Of a stretch of DNA of 64,000 bases, positions 12,946 to 24,060 are shown piece after piece (within the stretch, counting starts at the first letter, position 1; each line of letters opens with the position of its first letter). Source of the DNA: Symsagittifera roscoffensis. Taxonomy: Eukaryota; Xenacoelomorpha; Acoela; Convolutidae. Location of the stretch: NCBI RefSeq assembly GCF_963678635.1, contig NC_087063.1, positions 28,083,649 to 28,147,648 of the forward strand, written 5' to 3'. The notes under the pieces are model-generated. The model was given only the letters and a program-made list of their open reading frames with translations. It was not told the origin of the DNA and searched no databases. The translations under genes and the position numbers were made by a program.

Positions 12946-14470
12946 CTTTTCCTAATTTTTGAGGCTTAGCTGATTGCGCGCTTCATCGTTTTCTATGGAG
13001 ATCTCAACGCAATACTTTTGATAGGACATCGAAAGCTGACAAAAATTGTAGGTTTTCAAGTTAACTTGGACAGCAATGATAGTACTTTCTTTGAGAATTC
13101 CGTTTGCATATATGTGTATGTGTAGTATAGCGTTCAAAATTATATTTTTAAATTACTGGGCCTCAGAAAAGTCAATCTCAATTACTACATTGATCAAGTA
13201 CCAGTTAAAAGACCAACTGTTTGGTCTCAATTCCTGTCAACTTCGATCTCAACTTGGATCCCAAATACTGACCTACTGAATTTCGATCCCAAATAATGAG
13301 CAACCGATCCCAAATTTTGACCTACTTTGATCTGGACTTCGATCCCAAATACTGGTGCAATCCCAAAAACTGACCTAACTCGGCGATATGCTGTGGGTTG
13401 CGTTTCCAAACACTCTCAAGCCAATGACTTTAAATATTGAATTTATTCTGCGCTAAGCTTCCAAAATCAGTATTTGGGATTGACGCAAACCAAAATACTG
13501 ACATAAATTGGCGATATTTTGTGTGTTGTGTTTCCATACACTCTCAACCCAATGACTACAAATATTGATTTTATTCGGCGTTATGCTTCCAAAATCAGTA
13601 TTTGAGATTGACGCAGTCCCAATTACTGACCTTATTTGGCGATATGCCGTGTGTTGTATTTCCCTACACTCTCAACCCAATGACGACAAATATTGAACGT
13701 ATTCGGTGTTGTGTTTCCAAAATACTAAAAGGTGACATCCACCGATTTAGTTAACAAATGTTTTGAGATTTGTTCACGGATTCAGTTGACAATGATCAAG
13801 TTCTTTCCTTTAAATTCCGCATTGCTATAGATAAAAATTCCAGCTCTACTTTTTAATTGTTCATATCCGAGTTCAGAATTAAATAAATTTCTGAATCCAC
13901 TTACAGTTTGTGGAATCCGCGTAAGCTTGCGTATTCCGCTTACAAATTGTGCGGATTCCACTTACATTTGCAGATTCCACTTACATTTTGTGGAATCCAC
14001 TAACAGTTGCGGAATCCAGAACAACTAGCTATAACCTCTTGTTGCGGAATCCGCGGCACAACAAATGTGCCGACAAATTTTACGGTACGGATAATTGCAC
14101 GCGGAATCCACTGAAGTTTTGTAAGTGGAATCCACGAAAGTTTTTTAGGTGAAATCCAATGATGTTTTGGAATATGTTTAAAGGTTTGTCTATGGAATCC
14201 AGGAACATACAGACACAAAATTGTGCGCCTATCCAGTGCACAGTTTAGCCTCGTAATGATAGTTCGCATTCTTTTCCTAATTTTTGAGGCTTAGCTGATT
14301 GCACGCTTCATCGTTTTCTATGGAGATCTCAACGCAATACTTTTGATAGGACATCGAAAACTGACAAAAATTGTAGTTTTATGTTAACTTGGACAGCAAT
14401 GATAGTATTGACTTGGTTTCGATCCTTACCCTATTGCTGGTAACTTTGGAATCACTTTGAATTCAGAGTC
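12946..14470. mobile_element. Composite repeat, unit 4 (left flank deleted)
   Basis: Fourth copy. The usual left flank is missing: an unrelated ~130-base stretch ('gaggcttagctgattg...') runs straight into 'gaattccgtttgcatatatg' at about 13095, then satellite (about 13165-13730) and right flank (about 13870-14230). The stretch at 12955-13080 is repeated at 14275-14405 and at 20995-21115, so it is itself a dispersed piece. Confidence 0.6.
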
Positions 14471-14757
14471 TGAGTGTTGGTTTTGATTGCTCGAAACTGT
14501 GCAAAAACCGTTTCTGACCTCTCAGTGAGAAAGTATCTTGTTTTATTTTTTGTTGGGTTTTGGAAGGTAAAATTTTTTGTTATTTTTCCAGTTTGCATTC
14601 AGTAATCTTCAATCTCAATCGATTGTCTTATAAATCACAAGCGAAGAGTGTGCTGCGCTTTTCAAATGTTTTTAACGATAATTTGAAATATTTACTTATC
14701 GTTTTTTGTTAATACTCATTCATTTTTTCTGATTTAGGTTTGATTTGATTTTTTTCT
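14471..14757. other. Spacer, end of composite repeat
   Basis: No gene. From about 14640 the sequence matches the end of the right flank seen at 9065-9200 (gtgctgcgcttttcaa, then 'cattttttctgatttag'). The first 170 bases are unassigned. Confidence 0.45.
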
Positions 14758-15115
14758 AGCGTTCGTCTCTATCGACCCTGTTCGACTCACAATTCGACCC
14801 TGTTCGACTCATGCTTCGACCCTATTCGACTCATGATTCAACCCTGTTCGTCTCTATCGACCCTGACCCTGTTCGACTCATGATTCGACCCTGTTAGACT
14901 CATGATTCGACCCTGTCCGACTCATGATTCAACCCTGTTCGTCTCTATCGACCCCGTTCGACTCATGATTTGACCCTGTTCATCTCATGATTCGACCCTG
15001 TTCGACTCAAGATTTGACCGTGTTCGACTCAAGATTCGATCCTGTTCGACTCATGATTCGACCGTGTTCGACTCATTATTCGACTTTGTTCGACTATAGT
15101 TTTCGAACGACCGTC
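14758..15115. repeat. TTCGACCCTGTTCGACTCATGA minisatellite
   Basis: About fifteen imperfect copies of a ~22-base unit ('ttcgaccctgttcgactca' plus 'tga'), some interrupted by 'gtctctatcg'. One to two copies of the same unit close the right flank of composite units 1 and 2 (about 9196-9245 and 10995-11045), so this array is an expansion of a piece of that element. The readable 93-codon frame through it is a product of the repeat. Confidence 0.85.
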
Positions 15116-15284
15116 TTATTTTGGGACAAAAATTGGATTCCGTTCGACCATGTCGGTCAAATCATGAGTCGAACACATCAGCCCGGTTTGAGGCTGCAGG
15201 TTATGGTTTGTAGGACGACGTTTACGGAAGTATTATTTCACTTCTTTTCCATATTTTATAAAAATTGACTCAAAAAAACTCTAA

Positions 15285-16335
15285 CTAGGAATCCGGGTTG
15301 AGTTATGGTATCATTCGATTTCCTCAATTTTTCAAAGTTGTGTTACGATTATTTGCAGTACAATTAGTATGACAAAACCGCGGGTTAATTGAGAGGCACG
15401 TCTGGTTTCTGATGCTTCCGTTTGTCGTTTAATTTCACAACTTTTCCTTGTAACTGTTTCCTTTACAGCTGAGCCTTTCTTTTCCAAGAGGATTAAAATT
15501 AAAAATAACTTATGGTTTATAGGTCATAATATCTGAAATCTTACGTAGACAGATACAGGCAACAATCCCGAAAAGGATTTACCACGGTTAGAAGGACATG
15601 GATGAACGATGAAAGCCAAATATATTTAACAAATTGATCTAAAAAAGTTAGGTTGAAATGATTAATTTTGCGGTGGTTATTGCAGCAAAAAATGCAAAAA
15701 AAAACACTGAACATCTCTCGACAAAAATTTGACATGAAAGTTTTGACAAAATGAGAAGAAGCAAAACGATTATATCAGAATCAGCATTAATCAGTAAAAT
15801 TCAGAAGCTCTCCAGATGGTAACGACTGTCTAAATACATTTGTAAATTAATCAAACGACCAGAACGGAGGTCATGGCAGTTAAAGATGATCCGCTGCAGT
15901 GCTGGAGATTTATCTTCTTCATCGAAGATCAAATTTTTCAGGAAGGGTCTGCCATTTAACTCCGTTTTAATCTACATAATTTCTAGCTCACCGAATATGT
16001 CCTGAGTTGAATTTAACCACCCTAAATGTTTTTTTTTAAGATATGACCGGCAGGGAAATAAGGAACTGTCTATCTAAATACAATAGATGTCACATTCCTA
16101 ACTAAATAAAAACTTCTGAATAAAGTTGTGATATCCCTAATTCAGGCGTGACCGTGTGGTCCGGGGATACTGAATCCCAGCCACAAATCTGTACCCAAGA
16201 CAAATCTGTAACCGAGTAAGATGATAGTACCCAAAAACCAGGCAGCCGAAATTGATTGAACTTTTTTGAGTTAGGTTTCTACGGTGAAACAAAACTTTTT
16301 TAAATCACTGCAATTCTCTAGAACCTATTTTGGTT
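15285..16335. repeat. Dispersed ~1-kb repeat, copy 1
   Basis: This block matches about 21450-22385 with small indels. Shared landmarks are 'ttatggtatcattcga', 'aaaccgcgggttaattgag', 'gatttaccacggttagaag' and 'ataaggaactgtctatcta'. It lies immediately upstream of decayed BEL/Pao coding sequence in both places, so it may be part of that element. A short segment near 16143-16190 resembles a tRNA D-arm. No protein is recognised. Confidence 0.65.
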
Positions 16336-16534
16336 TGTGGTCAATATTGTTTCTCTTGGTCAATTTCTTCACTGTGACTGTTTTGTCGAGCAGATTTTGG
16401 ACTAGTTCAGTGACTCGATGGGAGTGCACGGATTACAACTCTTTTACGACACTTTATTTAGGCACTTGACAATTTTAAGAACACGCGTCTTGAAGCCGAA
16501 CTGAGTTGATACTGCTTAATTTAATAACCGTCGT

Positions 16535-16605
16535 ATGCCAATTCTTCCATCGTATACCAATTAATGTCATTCGTATACCAATGATTGTCATTCGTATACC
16601 AATTT
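16535..16605. repeat. Short minisatellite, ATTCGTATACCAATNATTGTC
   Basis: Four imperfect tandem copies of a ~21-base unit with core 'cgtataccaat'. It sits just upstream of an inverted repeat at 16628-16646 and of the BEL/Pao remnant. Confidence 0.8.
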
Positions 16606-16751
16606 TCAAATCAAAAATTTGCGCAGAGGCGAAGCAGAGCTTCGCCCCACTTGCAATGCAACAAAAACAAAAAAAAAACAAAAGAAAAGTCGAAACAAAG
16701 ATTACACAGAGGCGATGATAAGTCGAAAAAAAATTTCAAAAAATTAGGTCT

Positions 16752-17512
16752 ATGGATGAGGATAGTATTCATGATGTGAATTATTTTTCGCGTGAATTAC
16801 TTGCTGAGAAAGCTACCACAAACAAAAACTATATTAGTCTCTTTACTTGTTTAACAATGCGTGCAATCCACCTGGAAATTACCAACAATCTGACAGCTGA
16901 AAATAGCTTGACAGCAATACGTAGATTCATTGCTCTACGTGGCTCTCCTAAACTAATTATTTCGGATAACGCAACCTACTTTGTCGCCGCACATAGACAA
17001 ATTATGAAACAACCCTTAAATATCAACAGAAACGAAATAGCAACATCTGCTCCTCAATTTGGTGGGGTGTGGGAACGCCTCGTTTCGATCATCAAACGAG
17101 TCCTTCTATTGAACTTAAGATCGGACAGACTTTCTAGGGATCTTTCTTGATTAGTTGTAGTATAATGCGAAGGCCTCATCACCTAACCACGTCCTATTCG
17201 GTAGGTCATTTTTTTACGCTCCCGCAGCTTCAATCTTTCTATGACCAAACAAAAACGAACAAACTAAGCACCAAATCCTGGAAGCTAAACAAAAACCGAC
17301 TAGACAGCTTCTGGAAAAGACTATTGAAAGAATACGCTCCAACCCAGATCAAACGAACCAAGTGGAACCAAAACGAGGAAACTATAGAAAAACATGTGCT
17401 CGTGTGGATCTTTGAAGCATTTACTCCGCAAGGCATATGGCCCCTGGGTAAGGTTGTTGAAACGCTGACCGTTCCTGATGCCATAGCTCGCTCATGCGTA
17501 ATCAAGCGTTAG
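16752..17512 (+). pseudogene. BEL/Pao integrase core plus C-terminal domain, truncated copy 1
   Basis: The frame at 16752-17150 encodes the integrase core of a BEL/Pao LTR retrotransposon. Visible are FTCLTMRAIHLEI, the second catalytic Asp in IISDNATYF (about residue 72) and the catalytic Glu in GGVWERLV. The first catalytic Asp, normally upstream, is missing because the fragment is 5' truncated. A frame change near 17147 leads to 17147-17512, whose end (FWKRLLKEY, IKRTKWN, WPLGKVVET) matches the layout of the conserved C-terminal region of BEL/Pao Pol (DUF5641-like). Protease, RT and RNase H are absent. Truncation plus frameshift make it non-functional. The element type is clear; the clade is not. 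Confidence 0.85.
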
Positions 17513-17995
17513 GAACGCTTATCAGACTCGCAATGAATCTAGCTTTAGTGGATCCAAAAACAGATTTTTAGACGTCACTAGCAATTGTAGTACCAAAAAC
17601 CAAGGCCTAACCCCTCCGGTTTCCGTAACTAATGCCCTTCCCGAGGATTTCCATGAAATACTTGAAAACATGGTGATTTCCAGATCTTAATTAATAAATT
17701 ATCGAAGTGTGATCATAATTTTTGGATGATGTAACAATCAACTATGAGATGACAAATGGAGACTTGAGACACCAAGAATCTTGGATAGATAGTTTTAAAA
17801 CAAAAACGAGCCAAGACAAATATAGAATTTGAAACAGGCATCAAAAGAAAAAAATATCGAGCGCTAACAAAGCTGAAAATTTTTTAGCAGATACCTTTGG
17901 GCCAACAAAAAACTCTGAAAAAAAAACAAGTCCTCCACGCCTTCATATAAACAAACAAACATACGTCAAATGAAACAATATGCGGCCACTATGCC
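17513..17995. other. BEL/Pao 3' non-coding sequence and spacer
   Basis: The ~130 bases after the stop ('ggaacgcttatcag...' to 'gaggatttccatgaaatac') are repeated after the other two BEL/Pao remnants (about 18360-18540 and 22650-22770), so they belong to the element. The rest carries no recognised gene. Confidence 0.5.
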
Positions 17996-18360
17996 GATAT
18001 AACATTGACCGAAACCGGTTAAGCCGAAACTTACAAATAACTTCCTACTTGGGAGGCCATTCGTTTACGCTTCCGCAGCTTCATTTTTTTACGACCAAAA
18101 AAAACCAACAAAGTAAGCAACAAGTCCTGGAACTTAAACAAGGACCGACTAGACAGCTTCTAGAAAAGACTTCTGAAAGAAATCACTCCAACCATGATTA
18201 AACGAACCAAGCGAAACCAAAAAGAGAAAACCGTAGAGAAACATGTCTTCGTGTGGATTTTCGAAGACTTCACTACACGAGGCATATGGCCCCTGGGTAA
18301 GTTTGTTGAAACGTTTACCGTTCCTGATGGCATCGCGCGATCATGCGTAATCAAGCGTTA
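17996..18360 (+). pseudogene. BEL/Pao C-terminal domain, truncated copy 2
   Basis: A second, more diverged copy of the Pol C-terminal region seen at 17147-17512. It starts at the GHSFTLPQ segment, shifts frame in the middle, and ends with WPLGKFVETFTVPDG and a shared ending of the type ARSCVIKR, then TAG. The integrase core is absent. It lies about 480 bases downstream of copy 1 in the same direction, so part of the element's 3' end was duplicated in tandem. Confidence 0.8.
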
Positions 18361-19085
18361 GGAACACTTACTAGTCCCGCGGTGAAACTAACTTAGTAGA
18401 GCCGAAAACGAAAATTTAAACCTCACTAGCAATTGCAGTACCAAGATTAAACCCTTCTGATCTCCATGAGTAATGCCCTTCACGAGGATATTCATGAAGT
18501 GAATAATCTTTCACAAGAATTACTTGAAAAACGGTAATGTTCAGTTCGTAATTTACAGAAGATCGGACTGTGACCCTAAATTTTGGATGACGTAATAACC
18601 AAATAGGAGATGACAATTTAGGACATGAGATGCCAAGAGTCTTGGAAAGATAGTTTTGAAAAAAGAAACGTGCCAAGACGATTATAGAATGTGAGACTAG
18701 CATCAAAACAAAAGTTATCGAACAAAGCTGGAAATACTTTAGCAGATACCTTTAGGCCAAAATCCTCCACGCCCTCAAATAATGAAACAATTACACGTCA
18801 AATGATACAAAACGCGGCCACTATACCGATCTAATATTGGCCAAAACCTATGAAGCCGAAAAAAAGGAAAATAAAAAACTAAGCTGAAAAAAATTTAAGA
18901 CGAATAAGAAATTACCGAGCTCCCTTCACCCACAAAACACTTACACTGCACGTGATACGACGCATTATGACGGGACTAAGCTGATGTAACATAGGCTGAA
19001 AAGAAAAAAATGAAACATGTCGAAAAAAATTAAAAACATTTATGACTAAAAAGAAGTTATTAGGTCCCCATCACCCTCAAAACAC
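18361..19085. other. Spacer with repeated 'actaagccga' phrases
   Basis: No gene. The first ~180 bases repeat BEL/Pao 3' sequence. From about 18770 the sequence cycles through diverged versions of a phrase with 'gcggccactaagccgat', 'ataggccgaaacctatcaagccga' and an A-rich tail (about 18810, 18960). Confidence 0.45.
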
Positions 19086-19089
19086 AGAT

Positions 19090-20350
19090 AGACAGACACA
19101 ATTTTTTTTCGCCACTAGAAAGGCGCAAAATACGGCCAATCAACCGATTGAATAAAGGTCGAAGCTTATCAAGCCCAAAAAAAGTCGAAAAAAATTACTA
19201 TCCTGAAAAACTTGAAATATAATTTCTATTATGACTTTTAGGATTTTGCGCGACTCATAGGTAAGCATTAAAATTTTGTTTCCCTTCAAATAACTAGAAA
19301 AAAAAGCCGTTAAGCCAATATAAAATAGATCGAACCCTACTTAGCCGGAAAAAAGACAAAAAATCCAAAATCAAAATTTTAACAAACCGAGTTGAAAAAT
19401 CAAAACCACCATAAAAAGCAAACTTTGAAAAAGACGGATATTCAAAAAAAGTTACTCAACTTTGCTTAATATTTGCAACCGAGATTAGGAGAGGAGTAGG
19501 ATTTGCAAAGTGGACGAAAGTACCTGAACAGAAACCTTTCTTGCCGAAAAAAATTTTAAAAACAGGGTAAACTATTACGAAAAGTTATGTTCTTTTTCCC
19601 CTCAGAGCACAAGCACGCACAAAAACGTTTTTTGATCCCCAAACGACGCGAACGGAGTCCACTAGATTGACATAAATTCAACCAAAACTTATTAACCCAA
19701 TAAAAAAAAACAAAAAAAAAATTTGACAAATCGATTTGTTAAAATTACAACCAGTATTAAAAACAAAATTCGATTCCACCGAATTTTTAAATTGATAAAT
19801 TCCTTGAAATAATAGCAGTGAAAATTTTTTACAGCCAAACAAAACTATCTTTAGATCTGGCAACTAAGCCGACGTTTGAACCGAAATATTCACTGTTTAA
19901 AAAAAAACAGGTCATAGTTAAATTCGAAACCGAGACCTTTGGCGTCCCAAGCGTATTCGCTACCCCCATGCTAAGTGTACCGGAGACAGTAAGAAACTAG
20001 AAGTGAGTCTAGATGAGTCCTATGGACAAATTTGTTTACGCTCTAGTACCGGATTGCAATACCCCTGCTTAACATAAGGGTAAAGAGTTATGGAAAAATA
20101 AAAAAAGGTCTACCAAAATTTTATGTGTCTCGATCTTTATCTACAGAGTTTTATTCCAGGTAGAAATCTCAGAAGTTTCAGCCTTAAATTAGCAAAGGAT
20201 CAAAATTTACAACAAGTCAACAAAGTCGACAACCTTTGACAGAGACAAGTAGATACGAAAAAGTATGATTATATTAAGAAAACCTTTTAAGGTTTTAAGA
20301 CCCCCTGAAACTATAATGAACAACACTTGCACCTGCAACACTACAAAGAA
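19090..20350. repeat. Segmental repeat, copy 1 (pairs with 22793-24060)
   Basis: This segment matches 22793-24060 over about 1.26 kb with many small indels. Both contain several diverged cycles of the phrase 'gccactaagccga...cgaaac..tta..aagccgaaaaaa', then GGCAACTAAGCCGAC (19858 and 23519), then a tRNA-like head on the minus strand. No coding sequence is supported; the 60-73-codon frames are not conserved between the two copies. Confidence 0.7.
19905..19985 (-). repeat. tRNA-derived SINE-like head, copy 1
   Basis: Read on the minus strand, this segment has a tRNA-like order: a box-A-like TAGCATGGGGGTAGCG (complement of 19958-19973), then an anticodon-arm-like TTGGGACGCCAAA, then a box-B-like GGTTTCGAATT (complement of 19920-19930). 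The same order occurs at 23600-23690 and 24850-24930. The acceptor stem cannot be paired convincingly, so this is not a working tRNA gene. A tRNA-derived SINE head is the simplest reading. Confidence 0.5.
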
Positions 20351-20359
20351 AAATGCTTA

Positions 20360-20975
20360 TAGCAGATGCAAGTGAGTCTATTTCAATACATTATGAAGCG
20401 TTTTCGTGTTTTTTAAAATTCATACAGCTGTTTTATAATCTCTTATCTACTCAAAATCTATCGCAAGACAAAAACAATCTGCTACATTTAAATTTTATTT
20501 GAAGTTGAATATCAAACGAATCTTATTGAAATTGCTTGAACTTATTCAAAATTTTTATTTGCGTAAAAACTAATCACCTTATTGTCGAACTATTTTCGCA
20601 ATATAATCATATTCTTAAAAATCATACGCATCTCTTTCATGCACATTGAGAACAAAAATTGAATATTTCTTTTTTGAACTATTACTTGTCTATCTTAAAA
20701 TGCATCACAACTCTCTTCAAAACAGTAAGCATCTGCTTCGTGAGTAAATTTTTGCAAACTCTTCAGGTTTTTGAACGCATTAAAAAATTAACATAAGTAC
20801 AAGTAATTCATGTGCAATCAGCGAACCCAATTCTTTTTTTGTGATTGCTTGCAAAATGTATCACCAAAAAAATTGGGAACAACAGTAAGTAACCCTAAAG
20901 ACTGCCTAATCAGTCTGCTTTTCTCGTGTTTACATACTGGTGAACTTTTTCTGCAGCTCCCATACTCACATAATT
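20360..20975. repeat. Copy of composite-repeat left flank (first half)
   Basis: This block matches about 4175-4745: 'catacagctgttttataat', 'aatcatacgcatctc', 'gtgattgcttgcaaaat' and 'ctgcagctcccata' occur in the same order. It stops before the GGAATCC inverted-repeat part. It is followed by a copy of the 'gaggcttagctgattg' piece (20995-21115) seen in composite unit 4. Confidence 0.7.
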
Positions 20976-21445
20976 ATAATACCCACTAATTTCCTCATTT
21001 TTGAGGCTTAGCTGATTGAACGCTTCATTGGTTCTTATGAAAATCTCAGCGCAATACTTTTGATAGGACATAGAAAACCGACAACAATTGTAGTTTCATG
21101 TTAACTTGGAATGAAAGTGCTGACTTGGTTTCGATCCTTACCCTATTGCTGATAACTTTGGAATCCCTAGGCTTTGCTTGAGGCTGCAGCTTATAATGTT
21201 TTGTAGGATGACGTGTACCAAGCTTTTATCCTACAATTTCACAAACACGTATTAAAGACTTGAAATAATCTGGTATGACAGTCTAAAATTTTTTATATTG
21301 GTTCATTCTAAAAAGGAAGCAAAAATATGGTGGTTGAAAAGATTCCAGAAAGTTTCAAACTTTTTCGTATCAAGAAAAAAAATACACCCTATCAATATTA
21401 TTTCATTTTTTTTCCATCTGTTATAAATATTGACTCAAAAAAATG
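20976..21445. other. Spacer with dispersed-repeat fragments
   Basis: No gene is recognised. About 20995-21180 repeats 14275-14460; 'ttgaggctgcagsttat' is shared with about 15190. The remainder (21230-21440) is unassigned. Confidence 0.45.
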
Positions 21446-21449
21446 TAAT

Positions 21450-22390
21450 TAAAAATCCGGGTTGAGCTATGGTATCATTCGACTTCCTCAATTTTTTAAA
21501 GTTGTGTTACGATTATTTGTAGTACGATTAGTATGACAAAACCGCGGGTTAATTGAGAGGCACGTTTGGTTTGTGATACTTCCGTTTGTCGTTTAATTTC
21601 ACAATTTTACCTTGTAACTGACCTTTTACACTTTTACAGCTGAGTCTCTTTTCCAAGAGGATTAAAATGAAAAATAATAGGTCATATCATCTGAAATCTT
21701 ACATAGACAGATACAGGCAACTATTTCATAGTGTTCCATTCCACGAAAAAGATTTACCACGGTTAGAAGGACGTGGATGAGCGTTGAAGGCCAAATATTT
21801 TTAATAACTCGATCTAAAAAAGTTAGGTTGCAATGGCTAATATTACGGCGGTTATTGCAGCAAAAAAAAACACTGAATATCTTTCGACAAAAACTTGACA
21901 TGAGAGTTTTGACAAAATCAGAAGAATCAAAACAATTATATCAGAGTCAGCATTACTCAGTAAAGTTGACAAACTCTCCGGGTAGTAAAGATTTTTCAAA
22001 TACATTTGGAAATTGATCAAACAACCGGATTGGGAGGTCATGACAATTAAAGACGATCCTTGCAGTGCAATTTTTAGCTCACCGAATATGAATTTAACCA
22101 TCCTAATTTTTTTTTAAGATATGACCGGAAGGGAAATAAGGAACTGTCTATCTAAATACAATGGTGATGCCACATTTCTCTACTAAATAAAAACACGTAA
22201 TCAGAGTTGTGATATCCCTGTTTCAGGCGTGGCCGTATGGTCTGGGATCCAAATCCCAATCACTAATCGGTACCCAAGACAAATCTGTAACCGAGTAAAA
22301 TGATAGTATCCAGAAACCAGGCACCCGAATTTGATACGGTGAAACAAAATTTTTTTAAACCGCTGCAGTTCTCTAGAACCTATTCTGTTT
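21450..22390. repeat. Dispersed ~1-kb repeat, copy 2
   Basis: Second copy of the block at 15285-16335, slightly shorter through deletions (for example around 22075). Its end runs directly into BEL/Pao C-terminal coding sequence at about 22410. The ~1.1 kb with minisatellite and integrase core that lies between the two in copy 1 is therefore deleted here. Confidence 0.65.
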
Positions 22391-22409
22391 TGTGTTCAAA
22401 ATTGTTTCT

Positions 22410-22633
22410 CTTAAATCCTGGAAGCTAAACAAAAACCGACTAGACAGCTTCTGGAAAAGACTATTGAAAGAATACGCTCCAACCCAGATCAAACGAACCA
22501 AGTGGAACCAAAAAGAGGAAACCATAGAAAAACATGTCCTCGTGTGGATCTTCGAAGACTTTACTCTGCGAGGCAAATGGCTCCTGGGTAATGTTGCTGA
22601 AAAATTTACCGTTACTGATGACATCACGCGCTG
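22410..22633 (+). pseudogene. BEL/Pao C-terminal domain, truncated copy 3
   Basis: It reads from KSWKLNKNRLDSFWKRLLKEY through IKRTKWNQ and HVLVWIFEDF to a TGA that interrupts the usual end. The region is nearly identical to 17275-17500 and differs mainly by substitutions near the end (WLLGNVAEKF in place of WPLGKVVETL). The integrase core is missing. It follows the ~1-kb dispersed repeat directly. Confidence 0.8.
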
Positions 22634-22792
22634 ATGCGTAATCAAGCGTTAGAACCACTTACTAGGCCAGCGGTGAATCTAGCTTTAGAAGATCCAAAAA
22701 CGGAATTTTAGACCTCACTAGCACTTGTAGTACCAAGACCTTACCCCTCTGGTATCGGTAACTGATGCAGAGGATATTAATGATATGATAGG

Positions 22793-24060
22793 CCGACACA
22801 AACTTTTTTCGCCACTCGAAGGGCGCAAAAGGCGGCCATTCAACCGATTGAATAAAGGTCGAAACTTATCAAGCCGAAAAAAAAGTCGACAAAACAAGCT
22901 ATACTGAAAAAGTTGAAATATAATTTCTAATATGAATTTTAGCATTTTGCGCAATCCATAAGTGGGCATTAATAAATTGTTTCTCTTCAAAAAACTGAAA
23001 GTAAGCCACTAAGCCAATATAAAGTAGACCAAACCCTACTTAGCCGAAAAAAAAGACAAAAAAAAACAAAAAGTAAAATTTTAACAAACCGAGTCGGAAA
23101 AATCAAAAGCACCATAAAGCGCATATTTTGAACTAGACGGATATTTAAAATAGCATACTAAAATTTGCTTAATTTTTGCAACCGAGACTAGGAGAGGAGT
23201 AGGATTTCCAAAGTGGACGAAAGTACTGAACAGAAACCTTTCAAGAAGAAAAAAAGTTATGTCCCTTTTCCCTCAGAGCACAAGCACGCATACAAACTTT
23301 TTTTGATCCCCGAGCGACGCAAAAGGAGGCCACTAGGTTGATATAACTTCAGCCGTAACTTATTAACCCGATAAAAAAAAACTTTGACAAATCGAGTTGT
23401 TAAAATTACAACCAGTGTTAAAAGCAAATTTCGATTCCACCGAATTTTAAAAATGCTAAATTACTTAAAATAAAAACAAGGAAAATTGTTTACAGCCAAA
23501 CAAAAGGATCTTTAGATCTGGCAACTAAGCCGACGAAACATATCCAAACAAATAATTGGCCAAATTTTTTTTGAACCGAAACATTTACTGTTTAAAAAAC
23601 AGGTCTTAGACAAACTCAAACCCGAGACCTTTGGCATCCCAAGCGTAGTCGTTACTCGCATGGCATGCTAAGTGTACAGGAGACAGTAAGAAACTTCAAG
23701 TGAGTCTAGATGGGTCTTATGGACAAAGTTGTTTACGCTCTAGTATCTGATTGCGATACCCTTGCTTATAGCAAGGGTAAAAATTTAGGGAAAAATAAAA
23801 AAAGGTCTACCAAAATTTTATGCTTCTCGATCTGTATCTACAGAGTTTCATTCCAGGTGGAAATATCAGAAACTTCAACAATTAGCACAGGATCAGAACT
23901 GACAAAGAGTCAACAAAGTCGGCAATCTTTGACAAAAACAAGTAGATACGAAAAAGTAAGATTATACTAAAGACATCTTTAGATTTTAAGTCCCCCCTGA
24001 AACTATAATGAACAACACTTGCAATTGCAACACTTCAGAGAAAAATGCTTATAGCAGAAG
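22793..24060. repeat. Segmental repeat, copy 2 (pairs with 19090-20350)
   Basis: Counterpart of the segment at 19090-20350. It carries the same phrases in the same order, including GGCAACTAAGCCGAC at about 23519, a minus-strand tRNA-like head at about 23600-23690, and, downstream, a 9-bp perfect hairpin (arms 23758-23766 and 23770-23778, loop TAT). In copy 1 the same hairpin is eroded. Confidence 0.7.
23600..23690 (-). repeat. tRNA-derived SINE-like head, copy 2
   Basis: On the minus strand: box-A-like TAGCATGCCATGCGAGTAACG, anticodon-arm-like CTTGGGATGCCAAAG and box-B-like CGGGTTTGAG in tRNA order. It is better preserved in the anticodon arm than copy 1. It is preceded on the plus strand by the same 'tgtttaaaaaacaggt' linker as copy 1. 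Confidence 0.5.

Noticed and set aside
14987-15268. 93-codon frame with repeated Asp-Pro-Val-Arg-type text
   Set aside because: It is a translation of the TTCGACCCTGTTCGACTCATGA minisatellite.
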